Shown: positions 16,052-24,244, counted from the stretch's first letter. The stretch is 33,421 bases of DNA from Alphaproteobacteria bacterium (GCA_016869075.1 VGEY01000012.1:1-33421); one strand, 5' to 3'. The notes: generated from the letters alone by a model not told the origin. A program made the numbers and translations.

Positions 16052-16744
16052 ATGAGACAAGTAAAGGTACTTTTAAAATTTATAGAGGTTACTTTGCTGC
16101 TCATTTTCTGCATGAATCTCGGGTACCTTGAAGCAGCTACAAAGCCAAAGCCCAAACCTCAACGGGAAAGAGCGGTGGAGAATGCTATAGTAGGGGAAGC
16201 AGATGATATTGACAATGAACCCACCGTGGATGAAGCAGATGAAGCTGTCGGGTTAGGTGTTGAAGATGAAGCCCCTTTGATGAAGGGTCCTACAAGTGAA
16301 ATAAAGGACAGGATGAGTCCTTTCAGTGACTTGAAAAAACCTCAAAAAAGTAAGAAGAGTGTTATCCCTGATAAAAAAAGAGCTCAATTAATGGAAGGCT
16401 TCAAACAGGCAGAAGAGTTCCATAAAAAGTGGCATCATTTATCTAAAAAAGCCATAAATACTTCGCATGATAAGTTAACTAAGTTTTGTAAAACTGCTTG
16501 TACTCCCAAGAATTGTAAGGATGCAGAAATAGCAGATAACTGCCATTTGATTTGTCCTGATGCAACGAAAAAGAATTGTCCTGATCCCCTTGAGGGGAGA
16601 GTTCCTATGCATGAAGAGGAAGAAGGTCCGGTAAATAGAGATGTTCATTCTGCTATGAAGCTTGCAGACGAATCGCATGTTCAAGATCCCATTTCTCCAG
16701 TCAAATCTTATCCTCAAAAAATTGATATGGACGAAGAAGGGTAA
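16052..16744 (+). CDS. Predicted secreted acidic protein with a six-cysteine motif
   Basis: I do not recognise a named family. A hydrophobic segment (about residues 8-23 from this start, VLLKFIEVTLLLIFCMNLGY) followed by LEAAT looks like a signal peptide. The mature part is highly charged: a Lys/Pro stretch, then an acidic region rich in Glu/Asp, then a Lys-rich helix. Six cysteines are clustered as C-x3-C-x4-C-x8-C-x3-C-x7-C near residues 145-176, each region flanked by Lys/Asn. The tail is again acidic. GGGA six bases before the ATG at 16052 favours it over the ATG at 16040. It is divergent from hemC and followed on the same strand by the APH(6)-like gene. Three disulfides in the periplasm would be plausible given dsbB; function unknown. 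Confidence 0.7.
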   Translation: MRQVKVLLKFIEVTLLLIFCMNLGYLEAATKPKPKPQRERAVENAIVGEADDIDNEPTVDEADEAVGLGVEDEAPLMKGPTSEIKDRMSPFSDLKKPQKSKKSVIPDKKRAQLMEGFKQAEEFHKKWHHLSKKAINTSHDKLTKFCKTACTPKNCKDAEIADNCHLICPDATKKNCPDPLEGRVPMHEEEEGPVNRDVHSAMKLADESHVQDPISPVKSYPQKIDMDEEG

Positions 16745-16794
16745 TTTTTTTAAAGCTCTCTTTGAAGAAGGCAAATCTCATAATTAAGAGTGGC

Positions 16795-17661
16795 ATGAAT
16801 TCTTTTAATAAAAAAATGATCTCCCTTTATGGAAGTGATGGACGGACTTGGCTTGATCATTTACCTCACCTAATACACGAATTAGCAGAGCAGTGGGAGT
16901 TAGGGGAGCTTAGTGCTTGGGATAATCCATCATATAATGCTGTGTATTTTTCAACAATCAAACCGTTGGTTTTAAAAGTTGGTTTTGACAGACAAGGTAT
17001 TGAACGTGAAGCGCGAGCTCTCAAGGCATTTCAGGGTCATGGTTGCGTTTCCCTTCATAAGGTGGACGTTGAGAAGGGAGCGCTCTTGATTGGGCGTGTC
17101 CTCCCTGGCATTTCTCTTAAATCCTATTTTCCGCATGATGATTTGAAGGCTGTTGAGAAGGCGGTCGATGTTATGAGTTCTCTTCATAAGGCATCCTCCT
17201 CTTCTGGAGATGCTTCCTTCCCCACTCTGCATGAATGGTTGAGTGGTTTAGATTCTTCACCTAATATCCCTCACACTCCTCTGCAAAAAGCTCGATCTTT
17301 GGCAGCCCGCCTTCTCAAAACATCACAGAAAGCCGTTCTTCTTCACGGAGATCTCCACCATGAGAATATTCTTTCGTTTGAGGAAGGCTGGGTTGCCATC
17401 GACCCCAAAGGCGTATGGGGAGAACCAGCTTTTGAAGTAGGGGCTTTCGTGCGAAATCCTGTTCCAGATCTATTAAATCTATCCAATGTTCATCATATAA
17501 TTAATCAACGTATTGACCAATTTTCATCTCTCTTAAACATAGAAAAAAGTCGCCTTCGTGAATGGAGTTTTGTGGAAAGTATTCTGTCAGCATGCTGGGC
17601 TTTAGAAGACAACGAAGACCCAAGTTATTTTCTCAAAATGGCAGAGATTTTGGACATTTAA
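16795..17661 (+). CDS. APH(6)-type aminoglycoside/hydroxyurea phosphotransferase-like kinase
   Basis: A 288-residue protein with the APH kinase fold. The catalytic loop is LLHGDLHHENIL (HGDxHxxN) and the metal-binding Asp sits in WVAIDPKGVWGEPAFEVG; the following FVRNP matches the streptomycin 6-phosphotransferase/hydroxyurea kinase family (APH_6_hur). An N-lobe Lys in PLVLKVGF and a Glu in EREARAL fit ATP binding. Family members phosphorylate streptomycin or hydroxyurea, but chromosomal copies often have unknown natural substrates, so a resistance phenotype is not implied. The ATG at 16795 is chosen over TTG at 16762; ATG at 16816 is also possible. The gene ends one base before the convergent 17663 gene, leaving no room for a terminator. 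Confidence 0.85.
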   Translation: MNSFNKKMISLYGSDGRTWLDHLPHLIHELAEQWELGELSAWDNPSYNAVYFSTIKPLVLKVGFDRQGIEREARALKAFQGHGCVSLHKVDVEKGALLIGRVLPGISLKSYFPHDDLKAVEKAVDVMSSLHKASSSSGDASFPTLHEWLSGLDSSPNIPHTPLQKARSLAARLLKTSQKAVLLHGDLHHENILSFEEGWVAIDPKGVWGEPAFEVGAFVRNPVPDLLNLSNVHHIINQRIDQFSSLLNIEKSRLREWSFVESILSACWALEDNEDPSYFLKMAEILDI

Positions 17662-17662
17662 C

Positions 17663-19450
17663 TCACTTATAATCAGGGGTGTCAGCTAAGTAATTAATTT
17701 GTTCATGCATTAAAAGGAGGGGGATAATTTCTTTCTTAATTTCTTTCCTGTCTTCTGTTGCCACCAGTTTCCAGAGACGTTCCACTAAAGGGGCATCGCT
17801 TTGCTCAAGTTTAGCTTTTATGCGTGCATCCATATTTTTTACTAACCATTGAATAACTACTTCTGGTTTTGAATGAATAAATTCATAAGTACATGTGATG
17901 AATGTTTCTGGATCAGCCCAGCCTTTACTTGGTCCATCTCCTTTAAAGAATGCGAGTGCGGTGTGTTTAGGTTTCATGCAAGTGTTCACATCGTGGGTAG
18001 GGTCTAGGGGGGCATCTTTAAGAGGTAAGAAAAAAAGATCGCGAAAAAGTTTAGCGTAAAATTTTTCTTCTTCGTAAGTTCCCTTGTGATCAGCGCGGTG
18101 AGCTAGAGATAATGCAGCAATTGTGCGCGCTTGAGAAAGACCTATACACACACACTGAATAAATTCATCAACGGATGGAGGTTGATGTTTAAATAGATCA
18201 TGTTCAATTTGCATTAATACAATTCCTAAAGGGCCTGAATTAAGAAGAGCTGTCAGCAGAGTTCCAGCTGTTGGTCCCATTGTGGCAAGGTGACTGCGAA
18301 GACGCTGGAGTTGCGCAACGATTTGAAATTGAACATGAAGAGTTTTTATATCTCTCAAGCTTTTAAAAAAATGATCAATCTTATCATGTGACTTAGGTAA
18401 TTCAGTCTTAAACCATTCTTCTATATGATGTACTATATAGAGATCCACATCTTGTTTTCCTTCCAAGGGAAAATAAAGGCTTCTTGCAATAGGATCTCTT
18501 TGCAGAGAATGGAAATTTACAAAAAGATTTATGCCCCTTGTGTGCGCCTCTTTTTGTTCATCTCTCAAGAGAGCAAGGGTGTGACTCCATACATCTCGTA
18601 AACGATGAGGGGCAGGTGTGGCTTGAAATGACACATTCTGTGCAGCATTAAAGTTTGCGAGAGGTTGCCTTTCCCCATTGCGCGCAAGATAGGTTGCAAG
18701 TGCGGTGAGCGCATAAAAATGATCGGCATTGGAACGTGTAACTTCAAGGAGGGATGTGGAGGGAATACCAGGTTCTATAGGAGCGCTCTCTATAGTGAGC
18801 GGTAGGACTAAGCCAGATAAGATAGGTTTCATATTAAAGAGCAAGCCGGAGTATTCTGCGACACGTTGAAGTTCTCTTTGAGCTGGTTCAAATTTTCTTA
18901 AAGCGCTCGCAATTAAAGATTGAAGAACTGAGAGATCGTTATGATGCCCTTTTTGTGATTTTCGAATATCCGAGCGCCACCCACTTTCTTTGAAAAAGCA
19001 CCACCTTAAATAAGGCTCAAGACCAGGCGGGCCTAAGTCTTTTTCTTGAGTGACGAGCCTATATGCATGAGGCTGATCTTGCAGAAGACCCCACCCATGG
19101 AAAAGGGAGAGCGCAAGCAGAATGCGTGCATAGGCTGGCTCTAGTCCTGTGTTTGCTCTCTTTAAATATGCAATTACGGAATGGGTGCTCAGAAATGTTT
19201 TTAAATCCTCATTTGAAAAATTTTGATAATTGTCTAGAAGGAGAATGACAGCTGGTTTTATACTTGCTTCGGTTCCCAGTCCTATCTCAGACATATAGTT
19301 TTTAAAGGCTTGAGACGGAGCTATGGTGGATTGAGGCGTTGTACGTAACTCCCTCAAGGCGGCAGCAAAGGAGGCGTCACCTTCTTCTGTGGAATAGCAT
19401 GTTTTTACAATTATAAAAGCAAAGAGAATTAGTTTAAAAATAGGTGTCAT
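17663..19450 (-). CDS. Large secreted hypothetical protein, helical, Sel1-like in part
   Basis: A 595-residue protein that I cannot assign. A signal peptide covers residues 1-20 (FKLILFAFIIVKTCYS, then TEEGD). The mature protein is mainly amphipathic helices. One segment near 105-135 (YARILLALSLFHGWGLLQDQPHAYRLV) resembles a single Sel1-like repeat; no full repeat array is visible. Few cysteines and no membrane span follow the signal. It is monocistronic, ending one base from the convergent APH(6)-like gene and separated from sulP by 73 bases. Such proteins in host-associated bacteria can be exported adaptors or effectors, which is speculation here. Confidence 0.75.
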   Translation of the reverse strand: MTPIFKLILFAFIIVKTCYSTEEGDASFAAALRELRTTPQSTIAPSQAFKNYMSEIGLGTEASIKPAVILLLDNYQNFSNEDLKTFLSTHSVIAYLKRANTGLEPAYARILLALSLFHGWGLLQDQPHAYRLVTQEKDLGPPGLEPYLRWCFFKESGWRSDIRKSQKGHHNDLSVLQSLIASALRKFEPAQRELQRVAEYSGLLFNMKPILSGLVLPLTIESAPIEPGIPSTSLLEVTRSNADHFYALTALATYLARNGERQPLANFNAAQNVSFQATPAPHRLRDVWSHTLALLRDEQKEAHTRGINLFVNFHSLQRDPIARSLYFPLEGKQDVDLYIVHHIEEWFKTELPKSHDKIDHFFKSLRDIKTLHVQFQIVAQLQRLRSHLATMGPTAGTLLTALLNSGPLGIVLMQIEHDLFKHQPPSVDEFIQCVCIGLSQARTIAALSLAHRADHKGTYEEEKFYAKLFRDLFFLPLKDAPLDPTHDVNTCMKPKHTALAFFKGDGPSKGWADPETFITCTYEFIHSKPEVVIQWLVKNMDARIKAKLEQSDAPLVERLWKLVATEDRKEIKKEIIPLLLMHEQINYLADTPDYK

Positions 19451-19523
19451 CTCATTTTATCTTCTATGAATATCAATAATTTTAACTCTCCCCATATCCT
19501 ACAAAATATAAATACGTGCATTT

Positions 19524-21212
19524 CTACGTTTGTTTTGTGTCATCGATACTAGAAAGATAAAAGGCTGACCTTAAAGATTTAGCAACTCTAACCTTTTTCA
19601 AAAGATTCATCTGTTCTAGGACATGCGAAGGTTGTTTTTGTATGCCTACTAGAATAACAGTAATTTCAACTTGGTTGCACCTGATGATGAATTCTTCTAA
19701 GGCTCGTGCTCCTGTTGCGTCAATAAAGGGAACATTGTGCAATCGCAGAATGAAAACTTTTGTCTGCGGATGGACTTGAGCAAGAGTATCTTTCAAAAGT
19801 GTTGTTGCTCCAAAAAAGAAAGGTCCATTAATTTGGAAAACTTCAACATTTTCTGGGACTTCTCCATACGGAGTTTCTATCATTCCATCAATCTCCTCCT
19901 CATCTCCCTGTAATAGCGGCACACCGTATTTAAGTTCAGTTACGTCGCTCATGCGCTTCATAAATAAAAGCGCTGCCAGAACAATGCCAACTTGAATCCC
20001 AACAATAAGATCCGCAAAGATTGTTAAAAAAAAGGTTGAGAGTAAAATTGCTCTGTCACTTTTAGGGGCGTGCATCAGGTATAAAAAATGCCTTGATTCA
20101 CTCATATTCCAGGCAATAATAATGAGAATAGCTGAGAGGCTCGCAAGAGGGATCCATCGTGCAAAGGGGGATAAAACTACTAAAAACACTCCCACAAAAA
20201 GAGCATTGAATATTCCTGAAAGAGGAGACAGAGCCCCAGATTTTATATTTGTTGCAGTGCGTGCGATAGCTCCTGTTGCTGGAATGCCTCCACCAAGAAT
20301 AGAGGCAATATTACCAATACCTTGCGCAACCAACTCACAATTTGATTTATGCCGTCGCCCTGTCATTCCATCAGCTACAACAGCTGAGAGTAAGGATTCC
20401 ATTCCTGCTAAAAGAGCTATAGTAAAAGCAGAGGGGATAAGAGTAACAACTGTTTCCCAAGCTAATAATTTAGGAAGAGAAAAAGAGGGCAAGTGATTCG
20501 GAAGAGTTCCGAATTGAGATCCGACGGTTGCGACGTTTAAGTTAAAGACATACACAAGGCTTCCTGAAACTCCAATGGCAATTAGAAAGCCTGGCCACCG
20601 AGGAAAGAATTTGCGTAAAGCGATAATCAGAATTAATGTCATTGATCCTATAATAAATGTAGGCCAATGAATAGTATTTAGAGAATTAAAATATACTTCC
20701 CATTTTCCAAGAAAATCTAAAGGGATAGAAGCGATGGGAAGACCCAAAAAATCCTTTATTTGCAGTGAAAAAATAACAACAGAAATACCTGTGGTAAAGC
20801 CAGTAATTAAAGGATATGGCATATATTTTATCATAGATCCAAATTGGGCAAATCCCATAATCACAAGCATGATGCCTGCCATTATAGTTGCAAGCGCAAG
20901 CCCCTCATATCCATGTTGTTGAACGATATTATAAATGATAACGACAAAGGCACCCGTTGGACCACCAATTTGGTGGCGGCTTCCTCCTAAAAATGAAATT
21001 ATAAAACCTGCTATAATGGCTGTGTAGATGCCTCTTTCAGGAGCAACTCCAGATGCAATAGCAAGGGCCATGGCCATTGGAAAGGAAATGATAGCAACGG
21101 TAAGGCCGGCAGGAATATCTTTTTGTAAGTTTTTAAATGAATACCCTTCACGTAAGCAGACAAACAATTTAGGTATAAACAGCTGCCAATATTGTGATAA
21201 AGATGCATTCAT
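19524..21212 (-). CDS. SulP-family (SLC26-like) anion transporter with STAS domain
   Basis: A 562-residue inner-membrane carrier. The N-terminal transport domain opens with LQKDIPAGLTVAIISFPMAMALAIASG, the SulP signature, followed by GGSRHQIGGPTGAFVVII and about 12-14 helices to about residue 420. The cytosolic C-terminal STAS domain (about 440-550) includes FIDATGARALEEF. Family members move sulfate, bicarbonate or dicarboxylates with Na+ or H+. The substrate cannot be decided, since no carbonic anhydrase or sulfate assimilation gene lies adjacent. It is divergent from the Nudix gene and has no strong Shine-Dalgarno. The family is secure, the substrate open. Confidence 0.93.
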   Translation of the reverse strand: MNASLSQYWQLFIPKLFVCLREGYSFKNLQKDIPAGLTVAIISFPMAMALAIASGVAPERGIYTAIIAGFIISFLGGSRHQIGGPTGAFVVIIYNIVQQHGYEGLALATIMAGIMLVIMGFAQFGSMIKYMPYPLITGFTTGISVVIFSLQIKDFLGLPIASIPLDFLGKWEVYFNSLNTIHWPTFIIGSMTLILIIALRKFFPRWPGFLIAIGVSGSLVYVFNLNVATVGSQFGTLPNHLPSFSLPKLLAWETVVTLIPSAFTIALLAGMESLLSAVVADGMTGRRHKSNCELVAQGIGNIASILGGGIPATGAIARTATNIKSGALSPLSGIFNALFVGVFLVVLSPFARWIPLASLSAILIIIAWNMSESRHFLYLMHAPKSDRAILLSTFFLTIFADLIVGIQVGIVLAALLFMKRMSDVTELKYGVPLLQGDEEEIDGMIETPYGEVPENVEVFQINGPFFFGATTLLKDTLAQVHPQTKVFILRLHNVPFIDATGARALEEFIIRCNQVEITVILVGIQKQPSHVLEQMNLLKKVRVAKSLRSAFYLSSIDDTKQT

Positions 21213-21386
21213 AAGTGGTCACTATTAAGTTATATAAAAAAATTAAAAATATAAAACTTATTCATTAATCATATGACATTTTCACAGGATAAATAAATAT
21301 TATTTTTTATCACTTACCATTCTGAGGTAATATATAAAAGTAGTAAAGAGTAGCCAATTTTAAGATTTAAAGGATCAACAAAATAG

Positions 21387-21845
21387 ATGGAAAAGCAGCT
21401 TTTTCATTTAGGCGTTAAAATGATTATTCAAAATTCCCAAGGGAAAGTGCTCATATTGAAGCCTAAGGGACATGATAAATGGGATTTACCAGGGGGCAAA
21501 ATTCAACATGGGGAGAGCGTGCTCGAGGCACTGCAAGGAAAGATTGAAGAGGAAACAGGACTTTCAAAGCTTACAAACATCCTTCCCCAAAAAATGATCT
21601 TGCCTCAAGGAACTTTTGCAACGCACCTTAAGGTTAAAGTACCTCTTGAAGGAACTCCAGATGATGGTTTAATCACTTGGCTACACACGTGTAGTTTGTT
21701 GGAAGATCAACCTGTCGTGTTAGGTCCAGATTATCAGGAATTTCAGTGGGTATCTTGGCGACAGGCTAGGAACCTTTTGGACATAGATTGCGCTGGAGTT
21801 TCTCTGAATTTGGTAGAAGAGGAGGCGCACGCGATTCCTGCTTAA
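21387..21845 (+). CDS. Nudix-fold protein with altered Nudix box
   Basis: A 152-residue Nudix-domain protein. VLILKPKGHDKWDLPGGKIQHGES is typical of hydrolases acting on nucleoside diphosphates linked to X. In the Nudix box (G-x5-E-x7-REUxEExGU) Gly37, Glu43, Glu55, Glu56 and Gly58 are present, but the Arg-Glu pair is replaced by Gly51-Lys52. In MutT the equivalent Glu53 is a metal/catalytic residue, so activity may be reduced, shifted or lost. WVSWRQARNLLD near the C-terminus is ordinary for the fold. The ribosome site is weak (AAAGGA about 13 bases upstream). It is convergent with corA across 25 bases. Confidence 0.85.
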   Translation: MEKQLFHLGVKMIIQNSQGKVLILKPKGHDKWDLPGGKIQHGESVLEALQGKIEEETGLSKLTNILPQKMILPQGTFATHLKVKVPLEGTPDDGLITWLHTCSLLEDQPVVLGPDYQEFQWVSWRQARNLLDIDCAGVSLNLVEEEAHAIPA

Positions 21846-21846
21846 T

Positions 21847-21859
21847 AAACGCGGCGTTT
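21847..21859. terminator. Small hairpin between convergent Nudix and corA genes
   Basis: AAACG-CGG-CGTTT forms a 5-base-pair stem immediately after the Nudix stop and is flanked by modestly T- and A-rich sequence. It could weakly end both convergent transcripts. Confidence 0.3.
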
Positions 21860-21870
21860 CTTGTTGACTC

Positions 21871-22839
21871 TTAAATCCAATCTTTATACTTAAAATATAC
21901 AAATGGTAGCAAAGCTGATAACAGCATGAGCACAAGTGCAAGAGGGTATCCCAAATCCCAGCTCAACTCTGGCATTGCTTTAAAATTCATTCCATAAATG
22001 CTGGCGACAAGCGTCGGGGGAAAAAATATGATAGCAGCAACGGATACAACTTTAATAATGGTATTTTGATCAATATTAATCATGCCAAGACAGGCGTCTA
22101 AAAGAAAATTTACCTTATTTGATAGAAAGGTTGCCTGGTCATTTAAAGGGGGAATGTCATTCATAACAATTTTCAAGTTAGTAGAGTCTTCGGAACGTAA
22201 TTTAAATTTTTTTGCTTCTGAGATGAAATTTATAATACGATAGATGCTCATGAGACTTTCATGTGTTTTAGAAATTAAGTCACCATTGTTTCCAATTTGA
22301 TGAATAATTTTCTTGAAATTAACTTTTGAAGTGTGCTTTTCAAGAGTGTTTCCTGAATGAAAAACCACGCGCGTGGTCTCGTCAATGGAGTGTCCTACTT
22401 CTTCAATATAATCCGCGATCTGGCCAATAGCGGCTTCGAGTAATCCTATGAAAATATCAGTAAAATCTAAATCAACATGACCATTTTTTTTGTGGAAGTT
22501 TAAATATCGCGCAAAAAAGGAAAACTCTGTATAGCGCAGTGTTATGAGAAAATTTTTGGACAAAATAAAAGTAATGGCCTGGGTTTTTTGCTCATTATTT
22601 ATAAAGCTTCCAGTTACATAAAGAGAGTCGTTTGCTTGATAAAGACGGTTGGACAATTCTATTTCGCTCATTTCATAAAGATTAGGAATCGCAATCTTTA
22701 AATGCTTTTTGAGAAATTTTTCTTCCTCCAAAGTTGGATCAAATATATCAACCCATATGGGAGAGGCTTTGGAGTGCCTCATTTCCTCAAAGGTAACAGA
22801 TTGTAAGTAATCTTTATTATTAATATAAAAGGTTAACAA
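21871..22839 (-). CDS. corA: CorA-type magnesium/cobalt transporter
   Basis: A 322-residue membrane channel subunit that works as a pentamer importing Mg2+ (also Co2+/Ni2+). A long cytoplasmic alpha/beta and helical domain (about 1-255) leads to two C-terminal helices. The signature Gly-Met-Asn lies in YGMNF just after the first helix (AAIIFFPPTLVASIYGMNF), and the protein ends in a basic KYKDWI tail. The start codon is TTG at 22839, backed by AAGGGA 7 bases upstream; the next in-frame Met is residue 20. A second, unrelated Mg2+ importer (MgtA-type) is encoded at 28505-31069. Confidence 0.95.
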   Translation of the reverse strand: MLTFYINNKDYLQSVTFEEMRHSKASPIWVDIFDPTLEEEKFLKKHLKIAIPNLYEMSEIELSNRLYQANDSLYVTGSFINNEQKTQAITFILSKNFLITLRYTEFSFFARYLNFHKKNGHVDLDFTDIFIGLLEAAIGQIADYIEEVGHSIDETTRVVFHSGNTLEKHTSKVNFKKIIHQIGNNGDLISKTHESLMSIYRIINFISEAKKFKLRSEDSTNLKIVMNDIPPLNDQATFLSNKVNFLLDACLGMINIDQNTIIKVVSVAAIIFFPPTLVASIYGMNFKAMPELSWDLGYPLALVLMLLSALLPFVYFKYKDWI

Positions 22840-22986
22840 TGTTATTCCCTTTCGTTAACTAATTCTTCTTATAGTTTAAGGGAGTCAGATTATATTCTCC
22901 ACCCCTCATTTTTTGAAGGTCTCCGGCGAATTCTAAGATAAAGATTATTATTGTATTAACGACTTATTATCATTAATGCTGTCATA

Positions 22987-23001
22987 CTTCTTATAAAGAA
23001 G
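22987..23001. other. Small inverted repeat before the 23028 gene
   Basis: CTTCTT-ATA-AAGAAG, a 6-base-pair arm palindrome, lies about 27 bases before the ATG of the membrane protein gene. It could be a regulator site or a leader hairpin. No consensus is recognised. Confidence 0.2.
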
Positions 23002-23027
23002 CATGTTATGAATTCGAATTGAAAAAA

Positions 23028-23543
23028 ATGAGACTCTCTCTTAAAAAATTGTATTCCGCCTGTTCAAATAAGATAAAGAGCAGCTTTATTTTGGAGTCTG
23101 TCATTGGCTCTATTGTTGGTATTATATCAATTTCATTGTTTTTTGCTCTTTTATCTCACATATGTCCTAAATGGTACAGAGAGCTTACGAAATGGGCAAA
23201 CAGGCCACTTTTGCCTGTGGCAACACTCTGTAAGTTTGAGTGTTCTTCCCATTCCCCAATCATTCTTAATCAAAAGTCTTTCTCTGTGTGTAAAGTGACA
23301 TTAATGTTTGATGTCCCGTTAAAATCTAACGAGACATTGTTGATCTATGACCCTAAGGAAAAGATAATTATTAATGATTTAAATGATTTTGGAATAAGAT
23401 TTACCAATAAATTTTATAACTTCTTTGGCCCAACAGGAAATTCTAAAATAAGCTTTATTGCCATTGGTGATTCAAAATCTTTTGGAGATAAAGTGGTTAG
23501 TTTTGAAGATTGTCCCTTCAAAGTCTCAATTTTTGGAGAATAA
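23028..23543 (+). CDS. Hypothetical single-pass membrane-anchored protein
   Basis: A 171-residue protein with no recognised family. A short basic N-terminus is followed by a membrane helix (about 24-46, VIGSIVGIISISLFFALLSHI). The remaining 120 residues, predicted extracytoplasmic, are strand-rich with four to five Cys (LCKFECSS, SVCKVTL, EDCPFKV). A TTG nine bases upstream (23019) is the other start, and neither has a good Shine-Dalgarno. The next gene begins 2 bases after its stop, so the two form a unit sharing the terminator at 23874. The first part of the spacer after corA shows nothing assignable. Confidence 0.65.
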   Translation: MRLSLKKLYSACSNKIKSSFILESVIGSIVGIISISLFFALLSHICPKWYRELTKWANRPLLPVATLCKFECSSHSPIILNQKSFSVCKVTLMFDVPLKSNETLLIYDPKEKIIINDLNDFGIRFTNKFYNFFGPTGNSKISFIAIGDSKSFGDKVVSFEDCPFKVSIFGE

Positions 23544-23544
23544 A

Positions 23545-23883
23545 ATGTGGAAAGTGGTCTTAAGTATTTTCGTGTTTATTTCTCAAATAACCTTTGCGGA
23601 AGAGGGCAATTCCAAGCAAGGCAAAACATTCTTAGAAATCTTCAAGGCAGATATGCTCAGTCAAAAGGATGCACTTTTAGAGTCCCAAAAAGAAGCATGC
23701 GATAGCAAGGACATTAAATGTAAGGAACGGTTGGGAGCGTTGATGTTTAATCCAGATACCAAGCCAGATGCCGTTAAAGAATATCAAATTTTGTGTTATA
23801 GATGCTGTCTTGGTGAAGTCCATAAAGAAGAATGTTCGGATTTTGGAAATTGGAAGCGCAAAAAGAAGTGCGGGTGCCAATAG
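23545..23883 (+). CDS. Small secreted cysteine-rich protein
   Basis: A 112-residue protein with a clear signal peptide (MWKVVLSIFVFISQITFA, then EEGNS). The mature 94 residues hold nine Cys, with a dense C-terminal cluster (CYRCC, EECSDF, KKCGCQ) and many Lys/Glu. The start is the ATG at 23545 with GGAG 7-10 bases ahead; an upstream in-frame ATG at 23458 would run inside the preceding gene and destroy the signal peptide. The stop codon lies inside the terminator stem. It may be a disulfide-stabilised periplasmic or exported partner of the membrane protein encoded just before it. No family is recognised. Confidence 0.7.
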   Translation: MWKVVLSIFVFISQITFAEEGNSKQGKTFLEIFKADMLSQKDALLESQKEACDSKDIKCKERLGALMFNPDTKPDAVKEYQILCYRCCLGEVHKEECSDFGNWKRKKKCGCQ

Positions 23884-23907
23884 GGTATTGGCACGTAAGT
23901 TTTTTTT
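23874..23907 (+). terminator. Rho-independent terminator containing the stop codon of the Cys-rich gene
   Basis: A perfect 9-base-pair stem GTGCCAATA / TATTGGCAC with a GGG loop is followed after GTAAG by a run of seven T. The TAG stop of the 23545 gene straddles the stem-loop junction. On the opposite strand no T-run follows, so it acts in the plus direction. Confidence 0.8.
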
Positions 23908-23965
23908 ATTTGCTACGAAAGGTCATGCGTTATCAAGGATATTAGTAGTACCCCCCAATAAAGCT

Positions 23966-24244
23966 TCATGACTGCATATTCTTAGCTACCTGTGTTAAAT
24001 CCACCTCATGATCCCCTGCTGTTATTAATGTCAGGATGGCATCATCAGGATTCGGCCCCTCCATTACAAGGCGATTATTTGATGACCCAAGCGGTCTGGT
24101 TGCATTAACAAAAACTTCTTGGCCAGGATTTTGACCCTGCAATACCTCGTACAAAGTATTAAAAGTTTCGACTGTTTGTTTTATAGGACCTGCTCCACCC
24201 ACCAGGTGAGCTAAAGCTGTGTCTTCTAAATAGTGTATTTTCAT
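23966..24244 (-). CDS. Small peptide precursor with double-glycine-type leader
   Basis: A 92-residue product. The N-terminus MKIHYLEDTALAHLVGG matches the double-glycine leader used by PCAT-type ABC exporters: Gly-Gly at -2/-1 and hydrophobic residues at -4 (Leu14), -7 (Leu11) and -12 (Leu6). The usual Glu at -8 is Ala. Cleavage after Gly17 would free a 75-residue, slightly acidic, Cys-free peptide starting AGPIKQTVETF, unlike classical cationic bacteriocins. The ribosome site AAGGAGG 6 bases from the ATG is the best in the window, implying high expression, and a plausible promoter lies at 24294-24321. No peptidase-ABC transporter or immunity gene is recognised nearby. It could be a bacteriocin, an exported effector or a cytosolic protein with a chance motif. 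Confidence 0.55.
   Translation of the reverse strand: MKIHYLEDTALAHLVGGAGPIKQTVETFNTLYEVLQGQNPGQEVFVNATRPLGSSNNRLVMEGPNPDDAILTLITAGDHEVDLTQVAKNMQS

Noticed and set aside
23458..23544. Upstream in-frame ATG for the Cys-rich protein
   Set aside because: It lies within the previous gene and would bury the signal peptide; GGAG precedes the ATG at 23545.
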